A stretch of 64,000 bases of DNA, taken from NCBI GenBank assembly GCA_017398045.1, contig JAFQHI010000009.1, positions 186,001 through 250,000 on the forward strand. The letters run 5' to 3'. This DNA comes from Alistipes sp. GTDB taxonomy: Bacteria; Bacteroidota; Bacteroidia; Bacteroidales; Rikenellaceae. Under the pieces are notes generated by a model. It was not told the origin of the DNA. It did no database searches and saw only the letters and a program-made list of their open reading frames with translations. Position numbers and translations under genes: made by a program. Positions 24,192 through 33,519 of this stretch are shown here, piece by piece. How positions within the stretch are numbered: position 1 is the first letter of the stretch; every line of letters starts with the position of its first letter.

Positions 24192-25655
24192 ATGTCGCTC
24201 GACGCGCTCTATAAACGGTTGCAAGCAGTTCCCATGTTGAAAATCACGCTGTGTGTCATGGGAGGCATCCTGCTGCATCGCTACCTCGAGCTTCCCGTAA
24301 TCGGCCTGATAGCCCTCTTTGTTGTGGCCGGGCTGGGGAGCATCCTCTATCAACGTGTTGCCTGCTATGTGGTGGCCCTTCTCGCGGCCGGCTACCTGCT
24401 GGCCACCTGGCACGCAACACCCGAATTGCCTCCCCGCGAGCGGGAACTGAAAATGGTCATCAATGTGCTGGATGACGGTGTCCGTCGTCCGCGTACCCAC
24501 CGCTTCGAAGCGCGGCTGAAGCAGTGGTGCGAGCCGACCGACTCGGTTTGGCACCCCTCCAGTGGCCGACTATGGCTCTATAGCGATACGCTCCGTGTGC
24601 TTCGCGGAGGAGAGCGTCTTTTGGTTGAAGGGCGCATCGACCCCTTTGCGGAAGATACCGCCTCGTGGGCGCGACAACTGTGGTATAAAGGCTATCTCGG
24701 TCGTTGTTACCTCAACCCCCACCTCGACACACAACCGCTGGAGGGCGGGAGCGCGAGCCTCCATCTTCGGGCAACTCGTGCGCTTGATGAACGGTTGCAA
24801 CACCGCACGGATGATGCTGCCGCCCTGATTCACGCCATGACAGTCGGCAACCGCAACCTCATCTCATCCACCCTGCGTGCCACCTATGCCCGAAGCGGTT
24901 TTTCGCACCTGATGGCTCTCTCGGGACTGCACGTCGGGATGCTTTTTCTGCTTATCAACCTCGTGCTGTGGTGGCTGCCTCTCTTTCATCGGGGGCATCG
25001 CCTGAAACACCTGCTGGCCATCGGAGCCGTGTGGCTGTTTGTGGCGGTGGCCGGCTTCCCGATTAGTGCCATTCGTGCCGCGGTGATGTGTACGCTCCTG
25101 CAATGGGCTTTGTTCAGCTCTGCCCCCTATCGGTCGGTGAACAGTTGGGCGGCAGCAGCCCTGCTACTGCTCCTCTACGAACCCAATTGGCTCTTCGACA
25201 TCAGCTACCAGCTCTCGTTTTTAGCCGTCGGGGCCATCCTGTTGGTCGGACTACCCCTCTGCCAACAGGTGCGGGGCCGTTATCGGCTGTTGAACTATTT
25301 GAGCGATGCCTTCCTTATCTCGATTGTCGCATCGCTTGCCACCATGCCGTTGGCGGCCTACCGCTTCGGAGTATGGCCCTTGGCTGGCATCGTGATGAAT
25401 CCGATAGCGATATTTGTGGCGACGATTGTCGTGGCGTGCGGTGTGCTGCTCTTGCTCCTGCCGCCCCTTGCGCCCCTCCTGCGCCCCCTGACCCTGATGG
25501 CGGCCGACTGGGTGAACCAACTATCGGCAAAGGTCGCCTCGATGACGGCACTTGTGGTTGACTTTCGCCCTTCGGGGCTGCTCGTTACGGCAATTTACCT
25601 CATTTTTCTGCTTCTCATCCTGCTGTTGTGGTGTCGGGACGCAAAAAAAATGTAA
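24192..25655 (+). CDS. ComEC/Rec2-family DNA-uptake membrane protein
   Basis: A 487-residue inner-membrane protein with the ComEC layout: two N-terminal helices, an extracytoplasmic DUF4131/OB-like region (about 90-200), then the competence domain with HLMALSGLHVGML and FPISAIRAAVMCTL and about eight more helices. It would form the channel for single-stranded DNA. It lacks the C-terminal metallo-beta-lactamase domain of longer ComEC proteins, as is common in Bacteroidetes. The stop codon overlaps a -7 box for the next gene. Confidence 0.88.
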   Translation: MSLDALYKRLQAVPMLKITLCVMGGILLHRYLELPVIGLIALFVVAGLGSILYQRVACYVVALLAAGYLLATWHATPELPPRERELKMVINVLDDGVRRPRTHRFEARLKQWCEPTDSVWHPSSGRLWLYSDTLRVLRGGERLLVEGRIDPFAEDTASWARQLWYKGYLGRCYLNPHLDTQPLEGGSASLHLRATRALDERLQHRTDDAAALIHAMTVGNRNLISSTLRATYARSGFSHLMALSGLHVGMLFLLINLVLWWLPLFHRGHRLKHLLAIGAVWLFVAVAGFPISAIRAAVMCTLLQWALFSSAPYRSVNSWAAAALLLLLYEPNWLFDISYQLSFLAVGAILLVGLPLCQQVRGRYRLLNYLSDAFLISIVASLATMPLAAYRFGVWPLAGIVMNPIAIFVATIVVACGVLLLLLPPLAPLLRPLTLMAADWVNQLSAKVASMTALVVDFRPSGLLVTAIYLIFLLLILLLWCRDAKKM

Positions 25656-25660
25656 ATTTG
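25653..25660 (+). promoter_or_regulatory. Predicted -7 box of the THUMP-like methyltransferase gene
   Basis: TAAATTTG, exact TAnnTTTG, beginning with the comEC stop codon and ending 6 nt before the ATG. No -33 at the right spacing. Confidence 0.35.
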
Positions 25661-25666
25661 TAGCGT

Positions 25667-26815
25667 ATGCTCACCCACGAAGAATATATCCTGCTTTGCA
25701 GCGACGAGGTTCGTCAGGCGATTCACCAAAATCGCACACGCGATGTGCTGGCCGTAGCGATGGATAGCTCGATACCCCACGCCCGTCTGGTGGCCACGCA
25801 GCTCAAATACCTCGACCGCGCCCGCACGAAACTCCCCTCCTATGCCGAGGCGGAGTGCATCCTGCCACCGCGTGCCTTCGAACAGGCCTCGAGCGAGCGA
25901 TGTGCCGCCCACAAACCGCTCTGCGGCGAGCGGGTGCTGGACCTCACGTGCGGGTTGGGAGTCGATGCCCGCGCCCTGGCCACGCGCTTTCGCGAGGTGG
26001 TCACCCTGGAGCGTAACGAGGTGTTGGCCGAGTTAACTCGCGAGAATTTCCGTCGGCTCGGCATCAACAACGTCACGGTCCTGACGACCGATGCCGAAAG
26101 TTATGTACAGCACTGCACCGAGCGTTTCGATTGGGTCTATGCCGACCCCGACCGCCGCTCGTCGGAGGGCAAAAAGCTGGTGCGGTTGGAGGATTGTTCG
26201 CCCGATGTGGTGAAGTTGATGCCCCACTTACAACGATTATCCCCGCGCTTATGCCTGAAAAATTCGCCCCTTTTCGATGTGGATGAGGCACGCAGAATCT
26301 TCCCCGATTGTGCCGTGGAGGTCGTCTCGCTCGGTGGAGAGTGCAAGGAGGTGCTGATTTCGGTGGGCGAAGGGATAGCCCCGCGCCTCACGGCAACGGC
26401 TATCGACCTGGGGAGCTACACCGCGACCGACAACGGACCGATTACACCCCCCGAACACTTCACACCCGCACGCTATCGCTACCTTATTCAGGCCGATGTC
26501 GCACTGCAAAAGGCACGATTGGTGCGCCGTCACCTGCAAGGCGTAGGCGATGTGTGGAGCGAAAACGGCTACGGCTTTGCCACCGAGGAGCCACAGGGGG
26601 TCTTGGGGCGCAGCTATGCCATCGAGCGCATCGAACCCTACAACCCCAAGGCCTTGAAACGCGCCCTGAAAGGGCATCGGGCCGAGCTGCTCAAACACGA
26701 CTTCCCCTTTTCGATTGAGGAGTTGCGTCGTCGCTTGGGCGTGGTGGCGGGTGATGAATTTCGCCTCGCCTTCACAAAAATCGAAGATTCGTATTGGACA
26801 ATTTGGTTAAAATAA
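25667..26815 (+). CDS. SAM-dependent methyltransferase with C-terminal THUMP-like domain
   Basis: A 382-residue cytoplasmic protein. N-terminal helices are followed by a Rossmann methyltransferase core: motif I VLDLTCGLGVDA, acidic residue in VVTLERNE, and the motif-IV-like VYADPDRRSSEGKK. The C-terminal third (RYRYLIQADVALQKARLVRR ... FRLAFTKIEDSYWTIW) fits the THUMP-like domain seen after this core. The substrate is not known; an RNA substrate is an inference from the THUMP-like part. Confidence 0.78.
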   Translation: MLTHEEYILLCSDEVRQAIHQNRTRDVLAVAMDSSIPHARLVATQLKYLDRARTKLPSYAEAECILPPRAFEQASSERCAAHKPLCGERVLDLTCGLGVDARALATRFREVVTLERNEVLAELTRENFRRLGINNVTVLTTDAESYVQHCTERFDWVYADPDRRSSEGKKLVRLEDCSPDVVKLMPHLQRLSPRLCLKNSPLFDVDEARRIFPDCAVEVVSLGGECKEVLISVGEGIAPRLTATAIDLGSYTATDNGPITPPEHFTPARYRYLIQADVALQKARLVRRHLQGVGDVWSENGYGFATEEPQGVLGRSYAIERIEPYNPKALKRALKGHRAELLKHDFPFSIEELRRRLGVVAGDEFRLAFTKIEDSYWTIWLK

Positions 26816-26824
26816 GTAGCTTTG
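26794..26824 (+). promoter_or_regulatory. Predicted promoter of the YihY-family gene
   Basis: TTG (26794-26796), 20-bp spacer, TAGCTTTG (26817-26824), within the end of the methyltransferase gene and 22 nt before the ATG. Confidence 0.55.
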
Positions 26825-26846
26825 TCAAAAGCGAACCCCGAAAGCT

Positions 26847-28148
26847 ATGAAACTGAACAAACTTTACACGTTTTTCACCGAGACGGTTTTCCTGCGCGAT
26901 GACAAGAGTTGGGAGAACCCCCTGACACGGATGTGTATCCGCATCTACAAACTCCTGTTCTACATGGTGCGCGGTATGCTGAACCACGGCACGCTGGTAC
27001 GCTCGGCCGCAATGACCTACTACACGATTACCTCGCTCGTGCCGATTGTGGCCGTGGCCTTTGCCCTGGTGAAGGGATTTGGCCTGGCCGACACGATGGT
27101 TTCGTCGCTCTACGGGCTGTTTCCGCAATATCCCGAGGTGATTGACTACATCGTTTCGTTTGCCGAAAATGCCTTGGCCCGCACACAAGGCGGTGTGATG
27201 GCTTCGGTCGCTTTGGTGATGCTCTTCTGGTCGATTATCCAGCTCTTCAGCTCGATTGAGAGTGCCTTCAACAACATCTGGGAGGTCAAGACTTCGCGCA
27301 GCATTGCCCGCCAATGGAGCGACTACCTGGCCGTCACGCTCATCGTGCCGATTCTCTGGATTGTGGCCTACGCCATGGGTAGCCATCTGGACAACGTGTT
27401 GCAGGATACGTGGTATTTCAGCGCACTCTCGCGCCTGCTGTCGATGGTGCTTATGTGGCTCATGTTTACGCTCCTGTACCTGATTATCCCCAATGCAAAG
27501 GTGAAATTCATGAGCGCACTGACGGCCGGTATAGTGGCCGGTACGGTTTTCCTGCTCTTCCAATGGGGTTATGTCTATCTGCAAAAGTCGATGACCTCGT
27601 ACAACGCCATCTATGGTAGTTTTGCCGCCCTGCCGCTGTTCCTTTTGTGGGTGCAGGTCTCGTGGCAGATTCTGCTCATTGGCGGCGAGTTGTCGTTTGC
27701 CTTCCAAAACATCACCCGTTTCGGTGAGGAGCATGAGTGGCAACGCATCAGCTACGACCAGCGTCGCAAGGTGATGTTGGCCTCGATGCTCATCATCGTG
27801 CGTCGCTTCCGCGAAGAGGGTGGCCCGATGTCGGGAGCCGAAATCAGCAACATCTTAAACCTGCCGACCCGCATCATCAACGATGTGCTGTTCCAGCTGA
27901 CCCGCTCGGGACAACTCATCGATGCCCGACCCAACGAGGATGCCCGCGAGGCGGCCTATGCACCGGCCTACGATATCTCGCGCATGACCCTCTACGGGGT
28001 GCTGGCAGCCGTTGAAAACCACGGTGATAACCCCCTCATCTTCGAGGAGGGAAGCGACCTGAAGCGGGTCGAAGAGCTTCTTGAGGGCATCAAAAGCGAT
28101 TCGCTCGCCTCGCCCCGTAACATTCCCTTAATCGAACTTATCCGATGA
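26847..28148 (+). CDS. YihY/BrkB-family inner-membrane protein
   Basis: A 433-residue protein with six or so membrane helices in the YihY core: AAMTYYTITSLVPIVAVAFA, FNNIWEVKTSRSIARQWSDY, YLIIPNAKVKFMSALTAGIVA and YNAIYGSFAALPLFLLWVQV. It was once called RNase BN by mistake; the real function is unknown. A cytoplasmic C-terminal region of about 120 residues (ISNILNLPTRIINDVLFQLTRSGQL) looks like a winged helix. It overlaps the next gene by 4 nt. Confidence 0.88.
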   Translation: MKLNKLYTFFTETVFLRDDKSWENPLTRMCIRIYKLLFYMVRGMLNHGTLVRSAAMTYYTITSLVPIVAVAFALVKGFGLADTMVSSLYGLFPQYPEVIDYIVSFAENALARTQGGVMASVALVMLFWSIIQLFSSIESAFNNIWEVKTSRSIARQWSDYLAVTLIVPILWIVAYAMGSHLDNVLQDTWYFSALSRLLSMVLMWLMFTLLYLIIPNAKVKFMSALTAGIVAGTVFLLFQWGYVYLQKSMTSYNAIYGSFAALPLFLLWVQVSWQILLIGGELSFAFQNITRFGEEHEWQRISYDQRRKVMLASMLIIVRRFREEGGPMSGAEISNILNLPTRIINDVLFQLTRSGQLIDARPNEDAREAAYAPAYDISRMTLYGVLAAVENHGDNPLIFEEGSDLKRVEELLEGIKSDSLASPRNIPLIELIR

Positions 28149-28927
28149 TTCGTCGCATTGTATTGATTGGTAGCGGCAATGTAGCCGAGAGCCTCGCGCA
28201 AGCCATCGCTGCGTGTGAAGAGGTGGAGCTGCAGCAACTCTACGCCCGCAATCCGCAACGCGGTGCAGAGGTGGCCGCGATGGTGGGATGCCCCCACACG
28301 GCTGACCCTGCGGAGTTGAACCGCGAGGCCGACCTCTACCTGATTTCGGTCAGCGACCGCGCCGTGGAGGAGGTGGCGCACACGCTTCCGATTCCACCTT
28401 CGGCCATCGTTGCCCATACGGCCGGCAGTGTGTCGCTCGATGCACTGAAACCCTATCCGCACCGCGCCATCTGCTACCCCTTCCAGGGTTTTTCGGTGGG
28501 TCGCAAGGCCGATTTTAGCCGGATTCCGCTCTTTTTGGAGGGGACCGAGGAGGACGATATGCACCGCTTGGAGCAGTTTGCCCGCCTTTTGAGCAGTCAG
28601 GTCTATGAGGCTGACTCGGCGCGTCGCAAAAAAATACACCTCGCGGGAGTCATTGCCAACAACTTTGTCAATCAGCTCTACGCCACGGCCACCGACCTCT
28701 TGGCCGAGTCGGGGCTGGGTTACGAGGTCTTAAAGCCGCTGATTGAAGAGACCACCATGAAGGCACTCGATGCTTCGCACCCCGCCCGGGTGCAGACCGG
28801 ACCCGCCAAGCGAGGCGATCGGGCAACCCAGCAGGGCCATCTTGCGCTGCTCGAGGGCAAGGGGCAATTACAACAGATTTACGAACTTTTAAGCCAACTG
28901 ATATGGGAAACTTCAAAGAAGATATAG
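28145..28927 (+). CDS. Rossmann/DUF2520 dehydrogenase-like protein
   Basis: A 260-residue cytoplasmic protein. The N-terminal NAD(P)-binding domain has IVLIGSGNVAESLAQAI, and the C-terminal helical DUF2520 domain includes GVIANNFVNQLYATATDLLAE. It resembles pyrroline-5-carboxylate reductase, but the substrate is unknown. It overlaps yihY (ATGA) and, by 25 nt, the following phosphatase gene, so all three form one operon. Confidence 0.85.
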   Translation: MIRRIVLIGSGNVAESLAQAIAACEEVELQQLYARNPQRGAEVAAMVGCPHTADPAELNREADLYLISVSDRAVEEVAHTLPIPPSAIVAHTAGSVSLDALKPYPHRAICYPFQGFSVGRKADFSRIPLFLEGTEEDDMHRLEQFARLLSSQVYEADSARRKKIHLAGVIANNFVNQLYATATDLLAESGLGYEVLKPLIEETTMKALDASHPARVQTGPAKRGDRATQQGHLALLEGKGQLQQIYELLSQLIWETSKKI

Positions 28928-29448
28928 CCCGCATCGAAGCGATGATTTTCGATGTGGATGGTGTGATGACCGATGGTCGCATCATCCCCACCGCCGAGGG
29001 CGATTTTATCCGCTGCTACAACTGCAAGGATGGCTACGCGCTGGCCTACGCCATTCGCCACGGTTACCGTGTCTGTGTCATCACGGGCGGCTACGGCAAG
29101 ATTCTGGAGCGCAGACTGCGGATGCTCGGCATGCAGGACTTCTACATTGACTGCATGGACAAGATTTCGACCCTGCGCGAGTATATGAAAAAGTACAACC
29201 TGAACCCCGAAAATGTCCTCTACATGGGCGACGATATTCCCGACCTGGAGTGTATGCGCGAGGTGGGTATGCCGGTCTGTCCGGCCGATTCGGCAGCCGA
29301 GGTGATTGAGTGTTCGCGCTATGTCTCGGAGTTCGAGGGTGGCCGTGGTGCCGTGCGCGACATCGTGGAGCAGGTACTGCGCGCCCGTGGTGATTGGGCC
29401 AAGAGTTCAGAAGGAGTGACCCCATCATCGCTCGTAGCATCACGATAA
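28903..29448 (+). CDS. kdsC: KdsC-type HAD phosphatase (KDO 8-phosphate phosphatase)
   Basis: A 181-residue cytosolic HAD enzyme without cap, removing phosphate from KDO-8-P for lipopolysaccharide core. Motif I is AMIFDVDGVMTDG (Asp17, Asp19), motif II VITGG, and motif IV YMGDDIPDLECMREVG. The C-terminal GGRGAVRDIVEQVL is typical of KdsC. It ends the operon before a strong terminator. Confidence 0.87.
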   Translation: MGNFKEDIARIEAMIFDVDGVMTDGRIIPTAEGDFIRCYNCKDGYALAYAIRHGYRVCVITGGYGKILERRLRMLGMQDFYIDCMDKISTLREYMKKYNLNPENVLYMGDDIPDLECMREVGMPVCPADSAAEVIECSRYVSEFEGGRGAVRDIVEQVLRARGDWAKSSEGVTPSSLVASR

Positions 29449-29469
29449 ACAGACAAAATTTTTGACTAT

Positions 29470-29507
29470 TAGTGAGAGCCATAGGGTTGGTTCTCACTAT
29501 TTTTTTT
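29470..29507 (+). terminator. Intrinsic terminator after kdsC
   Basis: AGTGAGAGCC pairs with GGTTCTCACT (one mismatch), followed by ATTTTTTTT. Confidence 0.85.
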
Positions 29508-29535
29508 GATATTTCACCTCTTTTGACTATCTTGC
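29505..29535 (+). promoter_or_regulatory. Predicted promoter of the AT-rich acidic gene
   Basis: TTTG (29505-29508), 19-bp spacer, TATCTTGC (29528-29535), one mismatch to TAnnTTTG. Confidence 0.5.
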
Positions 29536-29553
29536 ATAACTAACATAAATACT

Positions 29554-30306
29554 ATGAATGCCAAGTACGATTTCAAAACAGACGAGAACGGATATCTACC
29601 GTTGATTCAAATCCGAATGATGCAGGTAATAATGGAGGCTTTTGACAGCATGGTTCCGTTAAATGTTGATTTATTTGAGCATATCAAGGGTTTGGACGAA
29701 GACGGGTTGTTTTCAGTGATTGAAAACGAACTTGAAATGGAAATTGACAAAGATAAAAGGTGTTCGGTTCGTACGCCTAATGACATCATAAATCTGATGG
29801 CAGACATTATGTCTGAAGATCAAATAAGAGTGTATTACATGAAGATATCACTTATCAATCTACGAAGAAAGAGGGATGAGCGCATGGAAGATGGGTTGGA
29901 TACAGAAGATATTGATGATGCCATTATGGATCTTGAAATGGAATTGATGGTTGAGGAGAACGACGAGGCAAAAGCAATATATACTGAAATGATGAAAATG
30001 TTCGATGATGATAGCGAAGAGTCCGGTGATGATTATGACGAGGAGGAGAGTGATGAGGAATATGAAAGATATTTCCGTCAATCTCTCAATAATATCGCCC
30101 AGACTTTGAGCGTTGAACAAATCGTATATATGTGGAATGAGGGTATAGAACTCAATACCCTTGATGAGAATGACCTGTTTATATACAAGGAAGTGTTGGC
30201 CATACACGGCGTGTCAGTATCTGAAATGGAGGATTCAGATGCAATTGATAGAAGATTGAAGATACAATATGATGTTGAGAAGAATCTGATATGTTGTATA
30301 GAGTAA
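29554..30306 (+). CDS. Hypothetical acidic protein, AT-rich gene, weak acyl-carrier-like N-terminal region
   Basis: A 250-residue soluble protein with no family I recognise. The gene is clearly AT-richer than its surroundings and uses different codons, which suggests transfer. Residues about 36-90 (FEHIKGLDEDGLFSVIENEL ... VRTPNDIINLMADIM) have the helix rhythm of an acyl carrier protein, with GLDEDGL where the carrier Ser (GxDSL) would be, so a carrier role is doubtful. A very acidic middle follows (DDDSEESGDDYDEEESDEE). It is a single-gene unit between two terminators. Confidence 0.6.
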   Translation: MNAKYDFKTDENGYLPLIQIRMMQVIMEAFDSMVPLNVDLFEHIKGLDEDGLFSVIENELEMEIDKDKRCSVRTPNDIINLMADIMSEDQIRVYYMKISLINLRRKRDERMEDGLDTEDIDDAIMDLEMELMVEENDEAKAIYTEMMKMFDDDSEESGDDYDEEESDEEYERYFRQSLNNIAQTLSVEQIVYMWNEGIELNTLDENDLFIYKEVLAIHGVSVSEMEDSDAIDRRLKIQYDVEKNLICCIE

Positions 30307-30371
30307 TTTGAACCGTTACATCCGAATCGCAATTGCGCCGAAATGACTTATCAATTGCCATAACAGATTAC

Positions 30372-30414
30372 AAAAAGAGCGTGTCCAAAAAACTTGTTGG
30401 ACACGCTCTTTTTA
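30372..30414. terminator. Bidirectional terminator
   Basis: AAAAGAGCGTGTCC pairs with GGACACGCTCTTTT; A run on the left, T run on the right. It serves the acidic gene and the convergent fucP operon. Confidence 0.88.
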
Positions 30415-30430
30415 TTGTATCGGCTTACCA

Positions 30431-31735
30431 CTACTCTTTTGCCGTACTCCAACCGTAGTACATCACGACGAGGAAGCAAACGAGCGGCAGGATGAACGAC
30501 AGATTCACGGCGGGCCAGCCCATGAGCGTACCGCAGTCGATAATCATCGCCTGCACGGGAGGCAGTACCGAGCCACCCAAAATAGCCATAATCAGACCGG
30601 CAGCACCGAATTTGGCATCCTCACCCATACCCTCGAGGGCAATACCGTAGATGGTGGGGAACATGAGCGACATACAGGCCGAAACAGCCACCAGGCAGTA
30701 AAGACCCACGCGACCGTCAATGGCAATCACACCCGCCGTAGCGACCGTGGCGGCAATGGCCAGGAAGAACAACAGACGGCCCGGGTTGATATATTTCAAC
30801 AGGTAGGTGCAGACAAAGCGCGACGAGCAGAAAATCACCATGGCAATGATGTTATACTGTTGCGAAAGCACCTCGGCAGCCTTCTCGGCCATGCCCTCGG
30901 CCATAAAGACGCGCGTGCCGTACTGAATGATGAAGGTCCAGCACATGATTTGCGCACCTACGTAGGCAAATTGGGCAATCACACCGTTGCGATAACGCTT
31001 CTGCGCAAAGATGCGCTTCAGGGTCGGCAGCAGGCCGTCCTGCTTCGACGACTCCTGTACCTTGGGCATACGTGCCAACCAAATGACGAGGAACATTGCC
31101 GTAATCACGGCACCGATAATCAGGTAGGGGGTAATCAGGACCTGCAAATCGGCCTGCTTCATCGCCTCAAACTCCGCCTCACCGAGCGTGGCACGACCGA
31201 CCGTGTCGAGCGGGTTGAGCTTCGCCTGGATGAAGTTCATCGCCACATACATACCCAAGAGAGAACCCATCGGGTTGAAGGCCTGCGCCAGATTCAGACG
31301 GCGCGTAGCGGTCGCCTCCGAACCCATCGAGAGGATGTAGGGGTTGGCACTCGTCTCGAGGAACGAAAGACCGCACGTAAGGATAAAATAGGCCAAAAGG
31401 AAGGGGTAGTAGCTGCCCGTCATCTTCGCGGGGAAGAAGAGGAAAGCTCCCACGGCATAGAGGCCGAGACCCATCAGAATACCCGCCTTGTAGGAGTAGC
31501 GACGGATAAACATGGCGGCCGGAAAGGCCATGGCGAAGTAGCCGCCATAGAAGGCCACCTGCACCAGCGCGCCATCCGTGACGCTCATGCGGAAAATCTT
31601 CGAGAAGGCCTTCACCATCGGATTCGTGATGTCGTTGGCAAAGCCCCAAAGGGCAAAGCACGAGGTAATCAAAATGAAGGGAACGAGGTAGTTCACCCCG
31701 TTGTGCTTCAAAATGGATTCTTTCAGTTTGTTCAT
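30431..31735 (-). CDS. fucP: FucP-type sugar:H+ symporter (MFS)
   Basis: A 434-residue inner-membrane transporter with 12 helices. LITSCFALWGFANDITNPMV and the Asn/Asp-rich start are the FucP signature, along with SFLETSANPYIL. FucP proteins import L-fucose or related sugars. No fucose isomerase, kinase or aldolase is nearby, so the substrate is open. It is the last gene of the leftward operon 35701-30431. Confidence 0.9.
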   Translation of the reverse strand: MNKLKESILKHNGVNYLVPFILITSCFALWGFANDITNPMVKAFSKIFRMSVTDGALVQVAFYGGYFAMAFPAAMFIRRYSYKAGILMGLGLYAVGAFLFFPAKMTGSYYPFLLAYFILTCGLSFLETSANPYILSMGSEATATRRLNLAQAFNPMGSLLGMYVAMNFIQAKLNPLDTVGRATLGEAEFEAMKQADLQVLITPYLIIGAVITAMFLVIWLARMPKVQESSKQDGLLPTLKRIFAQKRYRNGVIAQFAYVGAQIMCWTFIIQYGTRVFMAEGMAEKAAEVLSQQYNIIAMVIFCSSRFVCTYLLKYINPGRLLFFLAIAATVATAGVIAIDGRVGLYCLVAVSACMSLMFPTIYGIALEGMGEDAKFGAAGLIMAILGGSVLPPVQAMIIDCGTLMGWPAVNLSFILPLVCFLVVMYYGWSTAKE

Positions 31736-31756
31736 AGGTTTGTTATAGTTTGGTTT

Positions 31757-32248
31757 TTATTCGTTTTCACTCACCAGGTCGGCCACCACGGCCTCCGTAT
31801 AGCGCACCACATCCTGCGGGGCGAGTTTGAGCTGCAAGCCACGCACACCGGCCGAGATATAGATATACGAAAAGGCTTCGCACGTGGCGTGCAGGAAGGT
31901 CGGAAAGCGTTTTTTCATCCCGATGGGGGTGCAACCGCCGCGTATGTATCCGGTCGTGGGCAGCAGCTCCTTCATCGGAATCAGCTGCGCACTCTTGTTT
32001 CCCGACAAGCGGGCCGCCTTCTTCAAATCGACCTCCTTATCGCCCGGGATGACACAGACAAAATGGCCGTTGCGGTCGCCTCGCAATACAAGCGTCTTAA
32101 AGACCTGCTCGATGGGTTCGCCCAGCTCTTCGGCTACGTGTGTCGCGGCCAAATCGTTCTCATCAACCGTGTAGGGAATCAGTTCGTAGCTGATGCCGGC
32201 ACGGTCCAAGAGGCGGGCAGCGTTGGTCTTCTCTAACTTTTTGGCCAT
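31757..32248 (-). CDS. ybaK: Cys-tRNA(Pro)/Cys-tRNA(Cys) deacylase YbaK family
   Basis: A 163-residue editing enzyme that hydrolyses mischarged Cys-tRNA(Pro). KTNAARLLDRAGISYELIPY, VFKTLVLRGD, IPGDKEVDLKKAARLSGNKS and GYIRGGCTPIGMKKRFPTF are YbaK hallmarks. The ATG at 32248 shares one base with the stop of the upstream MFS gene (TAATG), so coupling is likely. Its place inside a transport/URO-D operon is unexplained. Confidence 0.93.
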   Translation of the reverse strand: MAKKLEKTNAARLLDRAGISYELIPYTVDENDLAATHVAEELGEPIEQVFKTLVLRGDRNGHFVCVIPGDKEVDLKKAARLSGNKSAQLIPMKELLPTTGYIRGGCTPIGMKKRFPTFLHATCEAFSYIYISAGVRGLQLKLAPQDVVRYTEAVVADLVSENE

Positions 32249-33519
32249 TACTCGAGCGTCTTTTTCGGCAGGAAAAGTTGCAGGCAACCCCACGCCACGA
32301 GGTAGGCCAGACCGGCCATCATGAAGACCACGAAGTAGCTTCCCGTCAGCTCCAGCACGTTACCCACGGCCGAAGCGGCCAGCACACCGCCAATCGAACC
32401 CGTAAAACCGGCCAACGAGGTCATCGTTGCCACGCGGTTCTTGGGATAGTAGTCCGAAACGAGCGTATAGATGTTCGAGGCCCAACCCTGATGGGCAAAG
32501 CAGGCCAACGAGATGATGGCTATCGAGGCCCAAAGGCTGTTCACCTCGGGAATCAAAATCACCGGCACGACCAGCAGGGCGCAGGTTAAGAGGGCCGCCT
32601 TACGCGAGAAGGCCACCGACCGCCCCACACGAATGAGTTTCGAGGAGAGGTAGCCTCCGAAGATGCCGCCAAACGAGGAGAAGGTGTAAATCACAATGAG
32701 CGGCAAGACCATCTGCTGGATATTCACGCCGTAGCTCTTCTCCATAAAATCGGGTGTCCAGAAGAGGAAGAACCACCACACCCAGTCGCAGACAAAACGC
32801 GAGAGGGTGATACCGATGGTGGCACGCTGGGTCAGCAAGGCACGCCAATCGACCTTCTCCTCCACCGCCTGCGTATCGGCCTGCGTATCATCCTGCTCGA
32901 TGTAGGCCAACTCGGCTGCCGTCAGTCGCTTCGATTGACGCGGCAGGCGATAGACCAAGAGCCAGGCCACCATCCAGATAAAGCCCAGCGCACCGGTCAC
33001 GATGAAGGCAATCTGCCAGCCGTAGGTCACCGTGAGGAAGGTAACGATAATCGGGGCAACCACGGCTCCGATGTTACTGCCCGAATTGAAGATACCCGTA
33101 GCCAAGGCGCGTTCTTTCTTGGGGAACCACTCGGCCGTAGCCTTGATGGCGGCAGGGAAGTTGGCACTTTCACCCAGGCCGAGGAAGAAACGGGCCAGAC
33201 CGAAGCCCACGGCTCCGCGTGCCGCAGCGTGGAAACAGCCGGCAATCGACCACAGGGCAATGGCCACGGCATACGAAAGGCGCGTACCGAAGCGGTCGAT
33301 GAGTCGTCCTACGACCAACAGACCGATGGCATAGGCGGCCTGGAAGGCCGAAACGATGTAACCGTAGGCCGCCTCCGAGAGGTGAATCTCATCGGCAATG
33401 ACCGGCTTCAACATACCCAGCACCTGACGGTCGATGTAGTTGATGGTCGTGGCAAAGAACAACAGAGCGACCACCGTCCAACGGTAGGCACCCACCTTTT
33501 GCGAATTATTTAACGACAT
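32248..33519 (-). CDS. MFS transporter, hexuronate/anion-cation symporter type
   Basis: A 423-residue inner-membrane protein with 12 helices. NYIDRQVLGMLKPVIADEIHLSEA and AYGYIVSAFQAAYAIGLLVVGRLIDRFGTR match the ExuT/ACS branch, as do FFLGLGESANFPAAIKATAEWFP and GIFNSGSNIGAVVAP. That branch imports hexuronates, hexonates and other organic anions. The ATG at 33519 overlaps the URO-D gene's stop by 10 nt. Confidence 0.88.
   Translation of the reverse strand: MSLNNSQKVGAYRWTVVALLFFATTINYIDRQVLGMLKPVIADEIHLSEAAYGYIVSAFQAAYAIGLLVVGRLIDRFGTRLSYAVAIALWSIAGCFHAAARGAVGFGLARFFLGLGESANFPAAIKATAEWFPKKERALATGIFNSGSNIGAVVAPIIVTFLTVTYGWQIAFIVTGALGFIWMVAWLLVYRLPRQSKRLTAAELAYIEQDDTQADTQAVEEKVDWRALLTQRATIGITLSRFVCDWVWWFFLFWTPDFMEKSYGVNIQQMVLPLIVIYTFSSFGGIFGGYLSSKLIRVGRSVAFSRKAALLTCALLVVPVILIPEVNSLWASIAIISLACFAHQGWASNIYTLVSDYYPKNRVATMTSLAGFTGSIGGVLAASAVGNVLELTGSYFVVFMMAGLAYLVAWGCLQLFLPKKTLE

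Noticed and set aside
25653-25660. Strong independent promoter for the methyltransferase
   Set aside because: Only the -7 box fits; the box includes the comEC stop codon and lacks a -33 at the right distance, so it is listed at low confidence only.
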